DNA of 64,000 nt from Harmothoe impar (taxonomy: Eukaryota > Annelida > Polychaeta > Phyllodocida > Polynoidae), in contig OX381708.1 in NCBI GenBank assembly GCA_947462335.1, forward strand, positions 38,505,377 to 38,569,376, in the 5' to 3' direction. Of this stretch, positions 1-9,998 are shown in pieces (position 1 is the first letter of the stretch; each line of letters begins with the position of its first letter). A program made the translations under genes and the position numbers. The notes under the pieces are model-generated. The model ran no database searches. It saw only the letters and a list, made by a program, of their open reading frames with translations, and was not told the origin of the DNA.

Positions 1-1119
1 GACCATGGTAGTGTAGACCTGCACAGTCGTCTTTGTGTCTGATGCCTTTTTTATGCGCTTCAGCTGTTTTAGGCGAGCGCGCACCAGGTTGATTCTCTTT
101 TTGAGATGTTGACCAAAACCCAAGTAGCGGTCAATGGTGACTCCGAGATAGGAGAACTGGGTCACCACGTCTAAGGGCTGGTCATTCAGGTAGAGGGTAA
201 CATTGTCTAGATTGGGCGGAGATCTCTGGGAGTAAGACCACAACACCTGAGTCTTCGAGGTGTTGATGGTGAGCTTGTTTTTGGTGCACCAGGCTCCGAT
301 TCTGGTGAGGTCATCTTGGAGTAGGGCCCTCACTCGCTCGACATTCCTGCCTGAGACGATCATGGCCAAGTCGTCGGCGTAGAGGAAGTACCTCGAGTTC
401 AGAATTACATCCTTTACATCGTCGATGTAGGCTATGAAGAGGAGCGGACCAACCACGGACCCCTGTGGAACCCCTCTGTCCACAGGTAGGCTGGCGCTAG
501 TGATGTCGTTGGCTCTGGTTTGCTGTTTCCTTCCTTGTAGGTAGTATCGGAGCCACTCAATGAATGCACCTCCCAGGTTAAATGCTTCAAGCTTGTTTAG
601 CAGTATCAGGTGGTCGACCGTGTCAAAAGCCTTCCTCATATCGAGGAAGACCACGGCCGACCGCTGACCGTTGTTGCGTGCATTGTACATCTCATGCAGA
701 AGAGCAAAGACAGAGTCCCCAGTGCATCGGTGTGGCATAAAACCAGACTGGTGAGGGGAGATAATATTTTCTCTGAGGAGGTGGTCCATCAATTGGCGAT
801 GAATCACTTTTTCAGCGATCTTGTTACAGATATTCAGGAGGCAGATAGGGCGCCAGTTGCTGACGTCGGCAGGGGGGCCACTCTTTGGTAGGGGCACAAC
901 GGTGCCTGTCTTCCAATCTACCGGGATGCTCTGACAGAGGATTGTGCTGTTGATTAGAGCAGGGGTGATACTTGGGATAGCCCTCAGTGCATCCTGTATG
1001 ACCTGAGATCTTATGTGTTCAATGCTGGAGCTTTTGGATGGTTTGATGGCCGACACAATTTTATACAACTGCTCTGGCGTTGCACATTGTAGTTCACTGG
1101 GATCGAACCTTAAGACCAT
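1..1119 (-). pseudogene. LINE reverse transcriptase domain (3' part of ORF2, partial)
   Basis: Translating the minus strand from about 1119 down to 1 in the frame next to that of the endonuclease gives an uninterrupted reverse transcriptase. Visible blocks are VVPLPKSG and NWRPICLLN (fingers), VVFLDMRKAFDTVDH (motif A with catalytic Asp), GVPQGSVVGPLLF (motif B), and FLYADDLAMIV (motif C, the catalytic YADD, near 365-390). These are followed by NKLTINTSKTQ and FSYLGVTID, typical of LINE palm/thumb regions. It belongs to the same element as the endonuclease frame 1094-2602. The frame continues out of the window. I see no internal stop, so the only lesion is the shift at the junction. Confidence 0.88.
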
Positions 1120-2602
1120 TGATGTAGTCTGCTGTCTGGTCTTTGGGTATCTCGGTTCCATGCAGGTCTTTTAACTTGATTTCTTCAGCTCGTGTCGACC
1201 CTTTCCAAAGGGTGTTGATGACCCCCCAGAATCTGCGGGGGTCGTCACGGTATCTGTCAAGGTTTTCAAGCACAGCCTTGCGTCGATTGTTGGCGAGTTT
1301 CTGGTCAATCCTCCTAGTGAGATCAGTGATGAGGGCGATGTAGGGGTTATAGACCCCTCGGCCGCGGGCTCTCCTAGACTTCTTGTATGCCCTTTTACGC
1401 CTCCTGATGTAGGCCAGCACCTCTGGGGTAAATTCTGGACTTGACGCGCCTTTCACTGTTCTTGTCACAATCGGACATACGTGGTCTAAGTATCGGGTAA
1501 CTGAGGTGATGATGCGTCGATAGACGATCTCAGGGTCGTCCTGCTCTGACAGGTCTTGAATACCGTCAGCCCGCAAGTACATTTTCAAGTCATCTTTGTT
1601 GTAATTCTTGTAGGATCTTCCAGTGATTACTGTTGTGTGGTGTTTAATCTTTTGCTGCTTCTTGATGACAAAGATGGGGCTGTGGTCGCTGATTTTATCG
1701 TCCATCAGTCCAAACTGCTTTACATGTTCTGCATTAGTGTAGACATGGTCTAACGTAGAGCAGCCGTGCAGCGGGTGGCGGTAGGTTGAAGCAGTCCTCA
1801 AGTAAGTCAGGCCAGTATCATGCAGGAATGTTGTCATATGGCGGTATTTTGCGGTTCTCTGGGCTCTGGTGTTGACATTAAGATCGCCCATAATCCATAC
1901 TTCTCGGTTGCCGACCATGGGAGAGTACATCATATCGGTGAGCTTCTTGTAAGCGCGACGGACATTTCCACGAGGGGGTTTGTAAACAGTCAGGATAATC
2001 CGCTGTCTCTGTCCTGGATAGGTGGTCAGTATACCCACCACCTCCAGGTCGCGGTTGGCTACGCAGAGTTCTGGGCATAATACCGTGTGACAGGCGTATT
2101 CATATCTAACATATAGGGCTACACCCCCCCCTCTATGCCTTCTGCTGTTCGGGCGGTCAGTTCTAAACAGGGCCATATTGGGCATGTTGACATGTACAGA
2201 GGCGATTGTGTCGTTAAACCAACTTTCTGTGACACCTATGTAGTCTAATCCGTGTGCTAACCTAGCCAGTTGGCTAATCTTATACTCAAGACTCCTAGCA
2301 TTCAGAGTCAGGATTTTTAGTCCATTTTCTGATCGCAGATTATCAAAGCTAAGTCTAGCCATTTTGACTTGTTGATGGACAGGTGCTGCGTGTCGAGTGT
2401 GTGGCCTATTGGCCAAAGAGGTGCAATTACTCAGGTACAGAGGTACAGTATGTACGCTGAGTGAGGCCGGTCGGTGGGAAATTCCCTGTGTCCGGTCTAG
2501 GGGGGGGAATATCGCTACCAGTGGTGTAGCCACAAGTCCCAAGTTGGTGCAGGATAGGTGTATAAAGCAACATAAGAAGAGTGAGAACATAGGTATCATC
2601 AA
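1094..2602 (-). pseudogene. LINE endonuclease domain (5' part of ORF2)
   Basis: This 502-residue open frame encodes the APE-like endonuclease that nicks target DNA for target-primed reverse transcription. From about residue 95 it shows the family blocks: LNARSL (metal-binding Asn), TESW (catalytic Glu), GDLNVNTR (Asp/Asn pair), STLDHVYTN and SDHSPIF (catalytic Asp-His). The region after about residue 350 is the basic linker that precedes the reverse transcriptase in these elements. The first ATG gives a hydrophobic N-terminus (MMIPMFSLFLCC) that may be untranslated or cryptic. The frame ends at a TGA right where the RT domain should begin, because of a shift near 1100-1125. Endonuclease identity is firm; whether the chosen start is used is not. 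Confidence 0.88.
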
Positions 2603-4799
2603 ATCTCAAAACAACAAGCTTAATGCTTAATGCTGTTTATTCCACAGACTTTCGGAGAATGACACATACAGGTGCATAGAAAATAGGTGGGCATGTAGCA
2701 ACAGAATGACACTCCTCAGTACTTGAGGTGTTCTCAGTTTTCAGTGTGTTCCAGAGTGCAGTAATTAATAGGCTGAAGTCCCAACAGTGTCAGTGTCACG
2801 CTGTAAAGATATATACAGCCGAACCAGTACGATACCGGTTAATAAATTGATCAATCTAAGTGAGATTCCCTCTGGTGTTCCTCCATGTCCATCACGCAGT
2901 CATCATCACGTAACGACAGCGTAACAGTTACTGTCTTGCTTGTTGGTTGCCTTGTTTACGTTACAGAGTATCAAGTAGTAACTCGCAGAAACTTTTTATG
3001 TTTTAAATAGCACGGCGTCGAGGCCATTCATCGTATTGATCCGTAGTAGCTTTTAGGATTTTAAGTCCTAGAGGAACCTGTTAGGAACTACCGAGTTCAG
3101 TAACTTTCACATGACATATCACAGGGTCATTTTTGCCTTGTTGGCCTAGATTGTATAGTCATATTTGTACAATCATGCATCATTAAAGTGACATGTTAAA
3201 TCAAGAATGCAACAATGTTTATATAAATATATAGCTGTGAGGTATTGTGGTGAATGCCGATATGCTGCAGGACGGATGGGTCTGACGTAGGCAAGTGCTA
3301 TTGATGTAAGGCAGGAGATACTGTAGATCTTACCATACTTGCGTAAAGCCTTACTACCGAGGACAGATAAAATAACCCGTCCTCAGGTGGCTGTGACAAG
3401 AAAGTGGGTGGGTAAGTAACATAGAGATAGAGTGCTTGATAAAATAACCAACACACTCACATCCTATCATTAACATACCCAAACCGCCAAGGGCTTGATA
3501 AAATAACCAACACCCTGGGCAGCCCTTACCAGTTGGCGCTGTCTTTATGCAGACTACCGGTAACCAGCTTGGCACACTTTATATGGGCAGATTGGCTCGG
3601 TAGATGCCCCTCTAATAGTGCAAATCTTTAAGACGTGTTTTTGACTTTGTAATATCCATGTGAAAAAATCATGTGTATCTTACGTAAATAAGTTACATGA
3701 TGTAGACATCATCATCAATTATATATATGATATATATACACAACGTTATTTAGATGGCCATGGGTGACATTAATCTCAGCATAATTTTGTTTTTAAAAGA
3801 AATCCCTATGTATCGTGTACACAGACAGCATAATTATTTTAAAACTATTTGCACCTATTTTCTCTGTGTGTGGTACTCCATCAGAAGCAAGTAACATCCA
3901 GTCAATCAACAGAATCAAGGGTTTCTTGCCTGAAGACATCACCAATAGTCCTACAGAGACTTAGCACATTGATCCTAGCAAATTGGCCAAGATGTGATGC
4001 CAGCTCATGGTCAGTATTTTGATTTGAATAGTTGTTGTAACCACAGAAAAGGTGTGCTCATACTAATCTCCTGGTTCTCCCTTAAACAATCATTCTACAG
4101 GAACAAAAATGATATATCATACATTGCAGACAAAAGTTGGTCCAATTTCATCTTCTTTAGGAATTCATTGTGTTGAATAAATACTCATTCATCGTCAAAG
4201 TATTGCCAATGTAGATTGGATTCTATCGATATTGGTTAAGGGAGACATCTTGTGTTAAAAGAGTGAACCACTTGAAAGGTAAAGTACAGATGTGTTATAG
4301 ACGTCATAATCTGACCAGATAAGGATGTACCACATTATAAAGTATACGTAATATTGATGTCAAATCTATCACATCATTTTAGCATGCACCTTAAGACATG
4401 AATTTGAGGTCAATGTATTACGTGTATAATTTCTCAAAAAAAAGATGTAACATTCTGATCAAGATTTAACCACTCATTACATCAAATAGTGACCAAATTC
4501 AAACGTACAGATTATATTAAATGACTAATGTCTCTTTCCCATCGCCATTTAGATGTAAATGATACATAAGTTTGTGGTCAAATGACTATGTAAATTGACT
4601 TACTCCCTCAAGATGTAATTTTAGGGTCGTTTTTATGTATCAACGTGAAAATGACCAGTAAAAGACATACTTTTTACATAAGGTGCTAGCTGGGTAGTTA
4701 CCTTGGGAAAATACTCCTTTTTCTCATTCCCAGGGACTTTGGGAGATAGTGAAAAACAGCCCCGCCTCCCCTGTCCCCTCCCTCATCAGTTGTCCTCAT
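2603..4799. other. Non-coding AT-rich interval
   Basis: No protein-like frame, RNA gene or transposon terminus can be supported here. The part adjacent to 2602 may include the leader of the LINE. There is an AT dinucleotide patch near 3720-3740, and two copies of a CTTGATAAAATAACCAACAC word near 3437 and 3493 suggest a decayed local duplication. Confidence 0.5.
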
Positions 4800-4814
4800 T
4801 AAACAGGGGTTTAT

Positions 4815-4904
4815 GCCTACCTCTGTTACAACGAGCACTTGGTTACAACGAGGTAATAAGTAATGTTATAGGTACCTAGTTGTAACCAAGTTTTACTGTA
4901 CCAT
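4815..4904. repeat. Tc1/mariner-type transposon terminus abutting the Gypsy fragment
   Basis: On the minus strand this starts TACAGTAAAACTTGGTTACA and continues with repeated GGTTACAAC/CGTTGTAAC words, the style of pogo/Tigger-like DNA transposon ends. The reverse transcriptase frame of the Gypsy fragment stops exactly here, at a TA dinucleotide, as expected for an insertion or breakpoint at a TA target. I did not find the matching opposite terminus between 3800 and 4800, so the element is probably truncated. The assignment is from terminal sequence style only. Confidence 0.4.
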
Positions 4905-5840
4905 ACCGTTGAACTGCTGGAATTCGGTGACGTTCGTTGCTGGGGGGAAGTCACAAATAGCTTTAACCTTGTTGGGGTCTCCTTGGATGCCCTCTCGGGT
5001 GATTACGTGCCCTAAGAAGGTTATAGTTGTCTTCGAAAACTCACACTTGTCATTAAGCGTGAGGCCTGCTTTTCCCAGCCGTTCCAGGACTATCCTGACT
5101 CGGTTGTCATGTTCGGCCTGTGTAGGTGCATGTATAAGAACATCGTCCATGTGACAGACCACGCTGTTGAGTCCTTGTAGGATGCCTGACATGGTGCACT
5201 GGAAGATCTCAGGTGCTGATGATATTCCGAAGGGGATTCGATTGAAGCAGTAGCGTCCGAAGGGTGTTAAAAACGTGGTTAGCAAGCGTGACCGACTGTC
5301 CAAGGGGATTTGCCAAAACCCCGAGTTGGCGTCGAGCTTGCTGAAGACTTGTGACCCTTTCAGCTTTGCCAGATTCTCGTCTACGGAGGCCATTGGGTGG
5401 ATCTCGCGTTGCACTGCTTTGTTGAGTGGTGTAAGATTAACGCAGATTGGCACCTTGCCATTATCCTTGGGGGCAATCACCATCCCAGAGCACCAAGCCG
5501 TTGGTTCCGTGACCTCTGAGATGACTCCCTGCTTTTTCATCGATTTAAGTTCTTGTTCAACCTGTTTGAGGAGTGGGTGTGCTACTGTTCGAGCTGTGTA
5601 GAGACACACTGGAACGGCATCTGGTAGAAGGGATATCCGGTATGGACTTTTGAGGCACCCGAGTACCGTGAATAGTTGCGGGAACTCAGAGCGAAAGTCC
5701 GGCGATCCTTCTATGTTGTAGACTGACTCCGCAGGTTTTAAGAGATTTAGCCTTTGACAAGCTGATTTACTTAGCAGGTTGTGCTTTTGTCCCCGCATGA
5801 TGAATATGTCCTCCGTAATCGTACTACCGTCCACTTTGAG
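4893..5840 (-). pseudogene. Gypsy reverse transcriptase (truncated pol)
   Basis: This frame is the fingers and palm of a Ty3/Gypsy reverse transcriptase, which copies element RNA in a cytoplasmic particle. Seen blocks are QEIHPMASVDENLAKL-like, FSKLDANSGFWQIPL (motif A, catalytic Asp), TPFGRYCFNRIPFGISSAP (motif B), CHMDDVLIH (the MDD variant of YxDD, motif C) and KCEFSKTTITFLGHVI (motif E region). It ends in FQQFNGMV, where the thumb/RNase H connection should continue, at a TA dinucleotide. Upstream it runs in frame into the protease segment through a TAG at 5841-5843. The ATG at 5834 is only the first Met after that stop, not a native start. Confidence 0.92.
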
Positions 5841-6028
5841 CTAGGCCTTTGGAATGTGTCCTATGACAGAGTCCGTCAGGTCTACATTTCCGGCTCCACG
5901 GAACTGTCTTCGGTTTGGTTGCGGCGGGAACATTTCGAGCCATGGTATATGATCTCCGATGATCGTAACGCCTGCTCCACTGTCAAGCTTGAACGTTGTA
6001 GCTTGCTCGTTGACATGGAGGTCGACTG
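5841..6028 (-). pseudogene. Gypsy aspartic protease segment
   Basis: Between the gag knuckles and the RT, the minus strand encodes a retropepsin-like protease in the same frame as the RT and one frame off gag. The catalytic triplet is present as KLDSGAGVTIIGD (codons for DSGA at about 5973-5984), followed by a degenerate flap region. A TAG at 5841-5843 separates it from the RT. The frame change from gag near 6028 is most simply a one-base loss in an old copy, although some Gypsy elements use a natural shift between gag and pol. It is too damaged to decide. Confidence 0.82.
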
Positions 6029-6577
6029 TCCGAGGAAGGCGACGTCAACCGTGTTGCTATCTTCGACATCGTTGACGGATTTCGCGGACCGGCATTCTTT
6101 TGAGAAGTGTCCGATTTTCTTACATATTGTACACTTTGAGTTGTTGGCTGGGCAGGCTTTCCTTACGTGGGAAGGCGTACTACCACACCAGTGGCAGGCC
6201 TTGTTGCCGTTGTTGGAAGGTGGTTGAGTAGCTTTATTCCAGGTTTCCTTGCTTTTTGCCTTATGCTTGGACCATCCCTGCATGTAGTCTACACTTGTTA
6301 CAGGTTTTGCCAACATCTGTTGTTTGTGGCTTCGTGAGAGTTCACTTGCACGCAGGCTTTCGATACAGCGGTTGAGGTCGGGGACTGGACGTTCCTTCAG
6401 CAGGCGATCCCGTGTAGCTTCGTCTGTAGTCCCAATAACCAACCGGTCTCATATTAAGCTGTCCTTGAGTGCTTCAAATTCACATGAAGCGGCCAGCTGT
6501 CGTAAGCATATAACAAACTCATCGACTGTGTCCTCCCTCTGAGTGAGCATGTTGAACTGTGTTGCTATGTTGAATTT
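5882..6577 (-). pseudogene. Gypsy gag, C-terminal part with two zinc knuckles
   Basis: The minus strand encodes the second half of a Ty3/Gypsy Gag: a capsid C-terminal stretch (about 6577-6360, including DEFVICLRQLAASCEF) and then a nucleocapsid with two knuckles. CTICKKIGHFSKEC is a canonical CX2CX4HX4C and CHWCGSTPSHVRKAC is a CX2CX5HX4C variant. The frame is open from 6442 to 5882; a TGA at 6449-6451 interrupts it upstream, where coding similarity continues to about 6577. At 6578 it meets the target-site duplication of the large insertion. The missing first half is 14871-15189. Confidence 0.88.
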
Positions 6578-6585
6578 ATAATGTT
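6578..6585. repeat. Left target-site duplication (8 bp) of the hAT-like insertion
   Basis: ATAATGTT, identical to 14863-14870. Host sequence on the low-coordinate side is Gypsy gag. Confidence 0.78.
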
Positions 6586-6598
6586 AGGAGGGGAGAAA

Positions 6599-7739
6599 TA
6601 CACAAGGTGGCGCCACTACGGCCATTCAGGCCGTGCACCGTGACTAGGTGGGATTCAGGGCTCTGGAATGACCCTCAGGGAATTCCCATTTGTGTGAGCC
6701 ATGCTGCTTAAAATGACATTATTTTTTTCCTAGTTTCAAGATTTAAGTGCAAGGAACCAGGAAAAGTAACAAGAACATGCATCCTGACACAGATTGTATT
6801 ATGTAAATTCTCACCAATAATAGACATATTGTACCTCTATGCATTTATCAAAAAAATATTTTCAGCATATTGCTAGTATGAGTATCTTAACATATGTGCA
6901 CAAAAGTGTGCATTCCCCGGTTTTCAGGGCCCTAGCTATATGGGAAGTCCTTAGCCATCAGCATTGAAAAAAATGTGTATACCATTATTCTCCCATAGGA
7001 TTCCACCTCCTTGAAGTATTATCACTATATGTGTACAGGCAAGGGAAAAGGGTACTCCGAGGAAAAAGCCAACTTTGAAATTGACGTCATAAGCTTTCCA
7101 GTGATCATGATAGGTGGCGCTGCAGTGTAGTGCAGGTAACTGTAAACACTCCACCGAATTTACGTTTTTCTACTATATTTAGACTCTCAAACATACTTAA
7201 ACTTTCGCAGCGACTTTGTGAGTATCCTCAGCCCCTTATAGCCATGCATTAGAAGGCTAAAACAAGGAGTATGCTATGTTAGGATTGATTCATACTGAGA
7301 TTTGATTTCAAAATCCGCGCCAGTCAAAATGGCTGGCCTTATTGTTTTTGTAGACTCGTAATTCGTAGGCATATTCATTGTAACTCTTGAACCAAACGAC
7401 CTATTGCTTAGTGCAGCATATCGTTTGAAAGAGGAGGTTCTATGCTACATCCTGACACACTCTGAATACCAAAAATACAACAATCAGGATGACGGCTGCC
7501 ATTTGAAATGGGCGATAATATAAGAAAATAGCAGTTGTTTACGTTTCACGATCGACGCTTCTACGCGAGTATAATAAACTGGACTCGCTATATGCATAGC
7601 TGAACTCAGCGGCTCAATACGATCATTTTGGCGCCTGCTGCATGTCTCTACATTGATTTAAAGTGTATGCAGTCTTATTTTTAAATTTTTGATAATTTGA
7701 ACGAATTTTACAAACTCAGAAATAATTGTCTGTGCAATC
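6599..7739. other. Left arm of the hAT-like carrier plus LINE leader, non-coding
   Basis: This is AT-rich sequence between the left terminal repeat of the carrier and ORF1 of the nested LINE. The junction between carrier and LINE 5' untranslated region cannot be placed from sequence alone. A short GC-rich inverted word (GGCCATTCAGGCCGTG, near 6620) lies close to the terminus. No coding frame is credible. Confidence 0.5.
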
Positions 7740-9977
7740 ATGGTAGGCCAAAGGCCAAGGAGACAAATAAAATCGACCCAGGACCCAAACTATATTTATA
7801 ATAAGACCCCTAGTCCAATCCAAAAGGCAAAGCACAAAATTTCCAGGCTATGGATCACCTCAGACTCAATCCTCATGGACTCCACAATCCTAGAAGTGGA
7901 AAGAAGTCTGGCTCAAGACAAAGACTATGTGACTAGGCCTACAATACCACGCACCGCTACATCTACACCAACAGCTCCTGTGCCAGCAGGCATGGACGAT
8001 GAAAGTAGCCTAGACCTCAACTTCACCCTAGCTATGCAGAACCTATCTACAGTAGAGCCTGCAGTAACTACAAATAGGGATGAGCAAGATTCAAGCCTAC
8101 TGACGGACCTGTTCCCGTCCCAGCCGAGTAATGCTGAATCGCGCTTGTTGGGTAACACAACAGTCATGCCAGATACAACGCAGAACACATCACAAATCCA
8201 AGAGCAGATACATCAAAATACGAAGGAAATCAACAAACTGAGAAATGAGATCCTCACATTAACGCAGGACCAGAGTGTGAGAGAAAGTCCAGTGGTGGAG
8301 GACCGGGACAGTGTAAAACCAACAACAACCAGTAAGACTCCCGCACTAATTGAGGGGGCTGCAGACACCAGTGAGCGCAACCCAGACCTCCTAACAGCAA
8401 GACAGCAAATCTGTGTAAGAGACGAGACTATTACATACCTAAAGGATAAGGTGCTAGCCTTGACTACTGCACTGAACCTCACAGAGGAGGCTCTCAACAC
8501 GGCCAACAGTGACCTTGCTGTACTTCGGAGTATAGTAAAGCAAGACAGTACACCTGAACCCGGACAACCTCAAATCCCCCCAGTTGATATACCACCAGAT
8601 GAAATTGCTAGTAGTCAAGACCGAAAGGAGGACAGTGAGGCATGGGAACAGATCAGAAAGTCTACGAACGGGGAAGTCACCGTCACCGACCTAGTACGGA
8701 AGGAGGATGAGAATGTGTGGGAAAAAGTCAAAAATAGTAAAGCAGCAAAGAATAAAAACACAGAGGTCAAGCCCACAGAGACGAAAGACGATGCACCAAT
8801 CCTGAAATCTCCTCAGCCAACCAATAAGCAGAACAAAGAAGAGAAGCAGAAACATAAGCGCAAACCTGTACTCTGTTTTCGGGGAACGCTGTCTCCATTG
8901 TCAAACTTTTATCCAGTATCCTTACGGTATAGGGGCGTTCCGTACTCGTGTGTTGAGCAGGCGTATCAGCATCTTAAGGCGTCACATGCGGAAGATGAGG
9001 TGAGGGCAGATCGAATAATGAGTTCAACAAGTCCGTATTGGATGAAACGCCATGGAGATGAGGTTGAACGCAGTGAAGATTGGGAGCGAAAGAAGGTCGC
9101 TATAATGCGCGAGCTCGTCCATCAGAAAGCTAGAAAATGTCCCCAGGCAATGGCACTGCTCCACAAACACAAAGACACCATCCTGGTTGAGGCTGTTTGT
9201 GATGAACTCTGGGGATCTGGCTACGACGAGAAAGACACCAAGAACATGCATCCAGACGACTGGACTGGACAAAACATGATGGGTCAGATATGGATGGAGA
9301 TCCAACAAACTGCAACAAGAGACCCTCAACAAAATCAAGGTAACAAACTACTGTCAACAGATCAAGGTAACAAACTACTGTCAACAGATACCCAGACTAC
9401 AGACAAGTCCGAGAAGAAACAAGACGAGTCACAGGTCACAGAAACTATCCAAAACCAACCTCTGGAAACACAACCAAGAGATACAACTAAAAGGCCTGAC
9501 TACTTATTGATTGGAAACAGCAATGTGAGAGACCTGGCTGGCCTCTTGCGTCATAAGGGTCTCTCTGCAACTAGTGTTGTCATGTCTGGCGCTACTATTG
9601 ATGCTATAGCGGAGACAATTATGCAGATGAAATGTGAGCCAAAGCATGTCATCATACACGCCATGGACATAGATGTCCATAGTAATGTGCCAATGCCAAC
9701 ACTCTTTAAAAGGGTGGACAATCTACTAGAGAGTGTGAAGCACTCATTCCCTTCCGCCTATACTATTATATCAGGTCTTCCGCAGTATGACAGTTACAGG
9801 TTGAACACGACAAGAAACAACCTAGAGACATACATCAAGCACCAGCTATCAAACGAGCTCAAAAGCTGCCTCATGGATAATAGTGGACTAAAACTAAAGG
9901 ACAGCATTCATTTCACATGGCGTGCCAAACAGGCCTTCTGTGAGCGGCTCTCACGACTCTCCTTCCCTAATGCATAG
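7740..9977 (+). CDS. LINE ORF1 protein: coiled coils, NADAR domain, SGNH-hydrolase-like domain
   Basis: 745 residues starting at the first ATG. Residues 1-130 are low-complexity and basic at the start. About 140-175 and 220-265 have heptad-like Leu/Ile/Val spacing and probably form coiled coils, as in many ORF1 trimers. Residues about 300-375 are charged linker. About 378-520 matches the NADAR/YbiA (DUF1768) fold: CFRGTLSPLSNFYPV, YRGVPYSCVEQAYQHLKA, then ELWGSGYDEKDTKNMHPDDW and GQNMMGQIWM. This family includes N-glycosidases acting on ADP-ribosyl and riboflavin-intermediate substrates. A 9-residue unit (QGNKLLSTD) is tandemly duplicated after it. About 588-745 looks like an SGNH/GDSL hydrolase: YLLIGNSNVRDL (Ser594), a central HAMDIDV block and DSIHFT (Asp721, His724). 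Esterase-type ORF1 domains are known in CR1-like LINEs; a NADAR partner I do not recall. It ends at a TAG in frame with ORF2. Catalytic activity is inference. Confidence 0.87.
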   Translation: MVGQRPRRQIKSTQDPNYIYNKTPSPIQKAKHKISRLWITSDSILMDSTILEVERSLAQDKDYVTRPTIPRTATSTPTAPVPAGMDDESSLDLNFTLAMQNLSTVEPAVTTNRDEQDSSLLTDLFPSQPSNAESRLLGNTTVMPDTTQNTSQIQEQIHQNTKEINKLRNEILTLTQDQSVRESPVVEDRDSVKPTTTSKTPALIEGAADTSERNPDLLTARQQICVRDETITYLKDKVLALTTALNLTEEALNTANSDLAVLRSIVKQDSTPEPGQPQIPPVDIPPDEIASSQDRKEDSEAWEQIRKSTNGEVTVTDLVRKEDENVWEKVKNSKAAKNKNTEVKPTETKDDAPILKSPQPTNKQNKEEKQKHKRKPVLCFRGTLSPLSNFYPVSLRYRGVPYSCVEQAYQHLKASHAEDEVRADRIMSSTSPYWMKRHGDEVERSEDWERKKVAIMRELVHQKARKCPQAMALLHKHKDTILVEAVCDELWGSGYDEKDTKNMHPDDWTGQNMMGQIWMEIQQTATRDPQQNQGNKLLSTDQGNKLLSTDTQTTDKSEKKQDESQVTETIQNQPLETQPRDTTKRPDYLLIGNSNVRDLAGLLRHKGLSATSVVMSGATIDAIAETIMQMKCEPKHVIIHAMDIDVHSNVPMPTLFKRVDNLLESVKHSFPSAYTIISGLPQYDSYRLNTTRNNLETYIKHQLSNELKSCLMDNSGLKLKDSIHFTWRAKQAFCERLSRLSFPNA
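9975..9977 (+). promoter_or_regulatory. UAG between in-frame ORF1 and ORF2, candidate readthrough site
   Basis: The stop is followed by GGC ATT GGG and then open frame into ORF2 with no AUG before its endonuclease core. An out-of-frame ATG overlaps the region (CTAATGCATAG), so termination-reinitiation would need a frame change. Readthrough or non-AUG reinitiation would explain ORF2 expression. Confidence 0.5.
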
Positions 9978-9998
9978 GGCATTGGGCATGCATACTCA

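Larger units (their letters stand above)
1..2602 (-). mobile_element. Non-LTR (LINE) retrotransposon, EN-RT, cut by window edge
   Basis: Reading the minus strand from 2602 to 1 gives an APE-type endonuclease followed by a reverse transcriptase, the domain order of the CR1/L2/Jockey-type LINEs. The 3' part (thumb, C-terminus, tail) lies beyond the left edge. The two domains are in different frames, so this copy is dead unless the shift is an assembly error. No RNase H or second ORF is visible. The 5' end of the element is not defined; sequence above 2602 shows no coding similarity I recognise. Family assignment rests on motif order only. Confidence 0.88.
4905..6585 (-). mobile_element. Ty3/Gypsy-type LTR retrotransposon, 3' part of gag through RT (degenerate)
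   Basis: Read on the minus strand this holds the C-terminal half of gag with two zinc knuckles, an aspartic protease and a reverse transcriptase, in the order of Ty3/Gypsy elements. RNase H, integrase and the 3' LTR are missing: the coding sequence breaks off at a TA next to an unrelated transposon end at about 4904. The 5' part of gag is at 14871-15189, separated by the 8.28-kb insertion 6586-14862. Lesions seen are TGA at 6449-6451, a single-base shift near 6028 between gag and protease, and TAG at 5841-5843. It is a relic that cannot be mobile. Confidence 0.9.

Noticed and set aside
7925..9384. Minus-strand frames of 84-104 codons antisense to LINE ORF1
   Set aside because: Shadows of the ORF1 coding sequence with no independent features.
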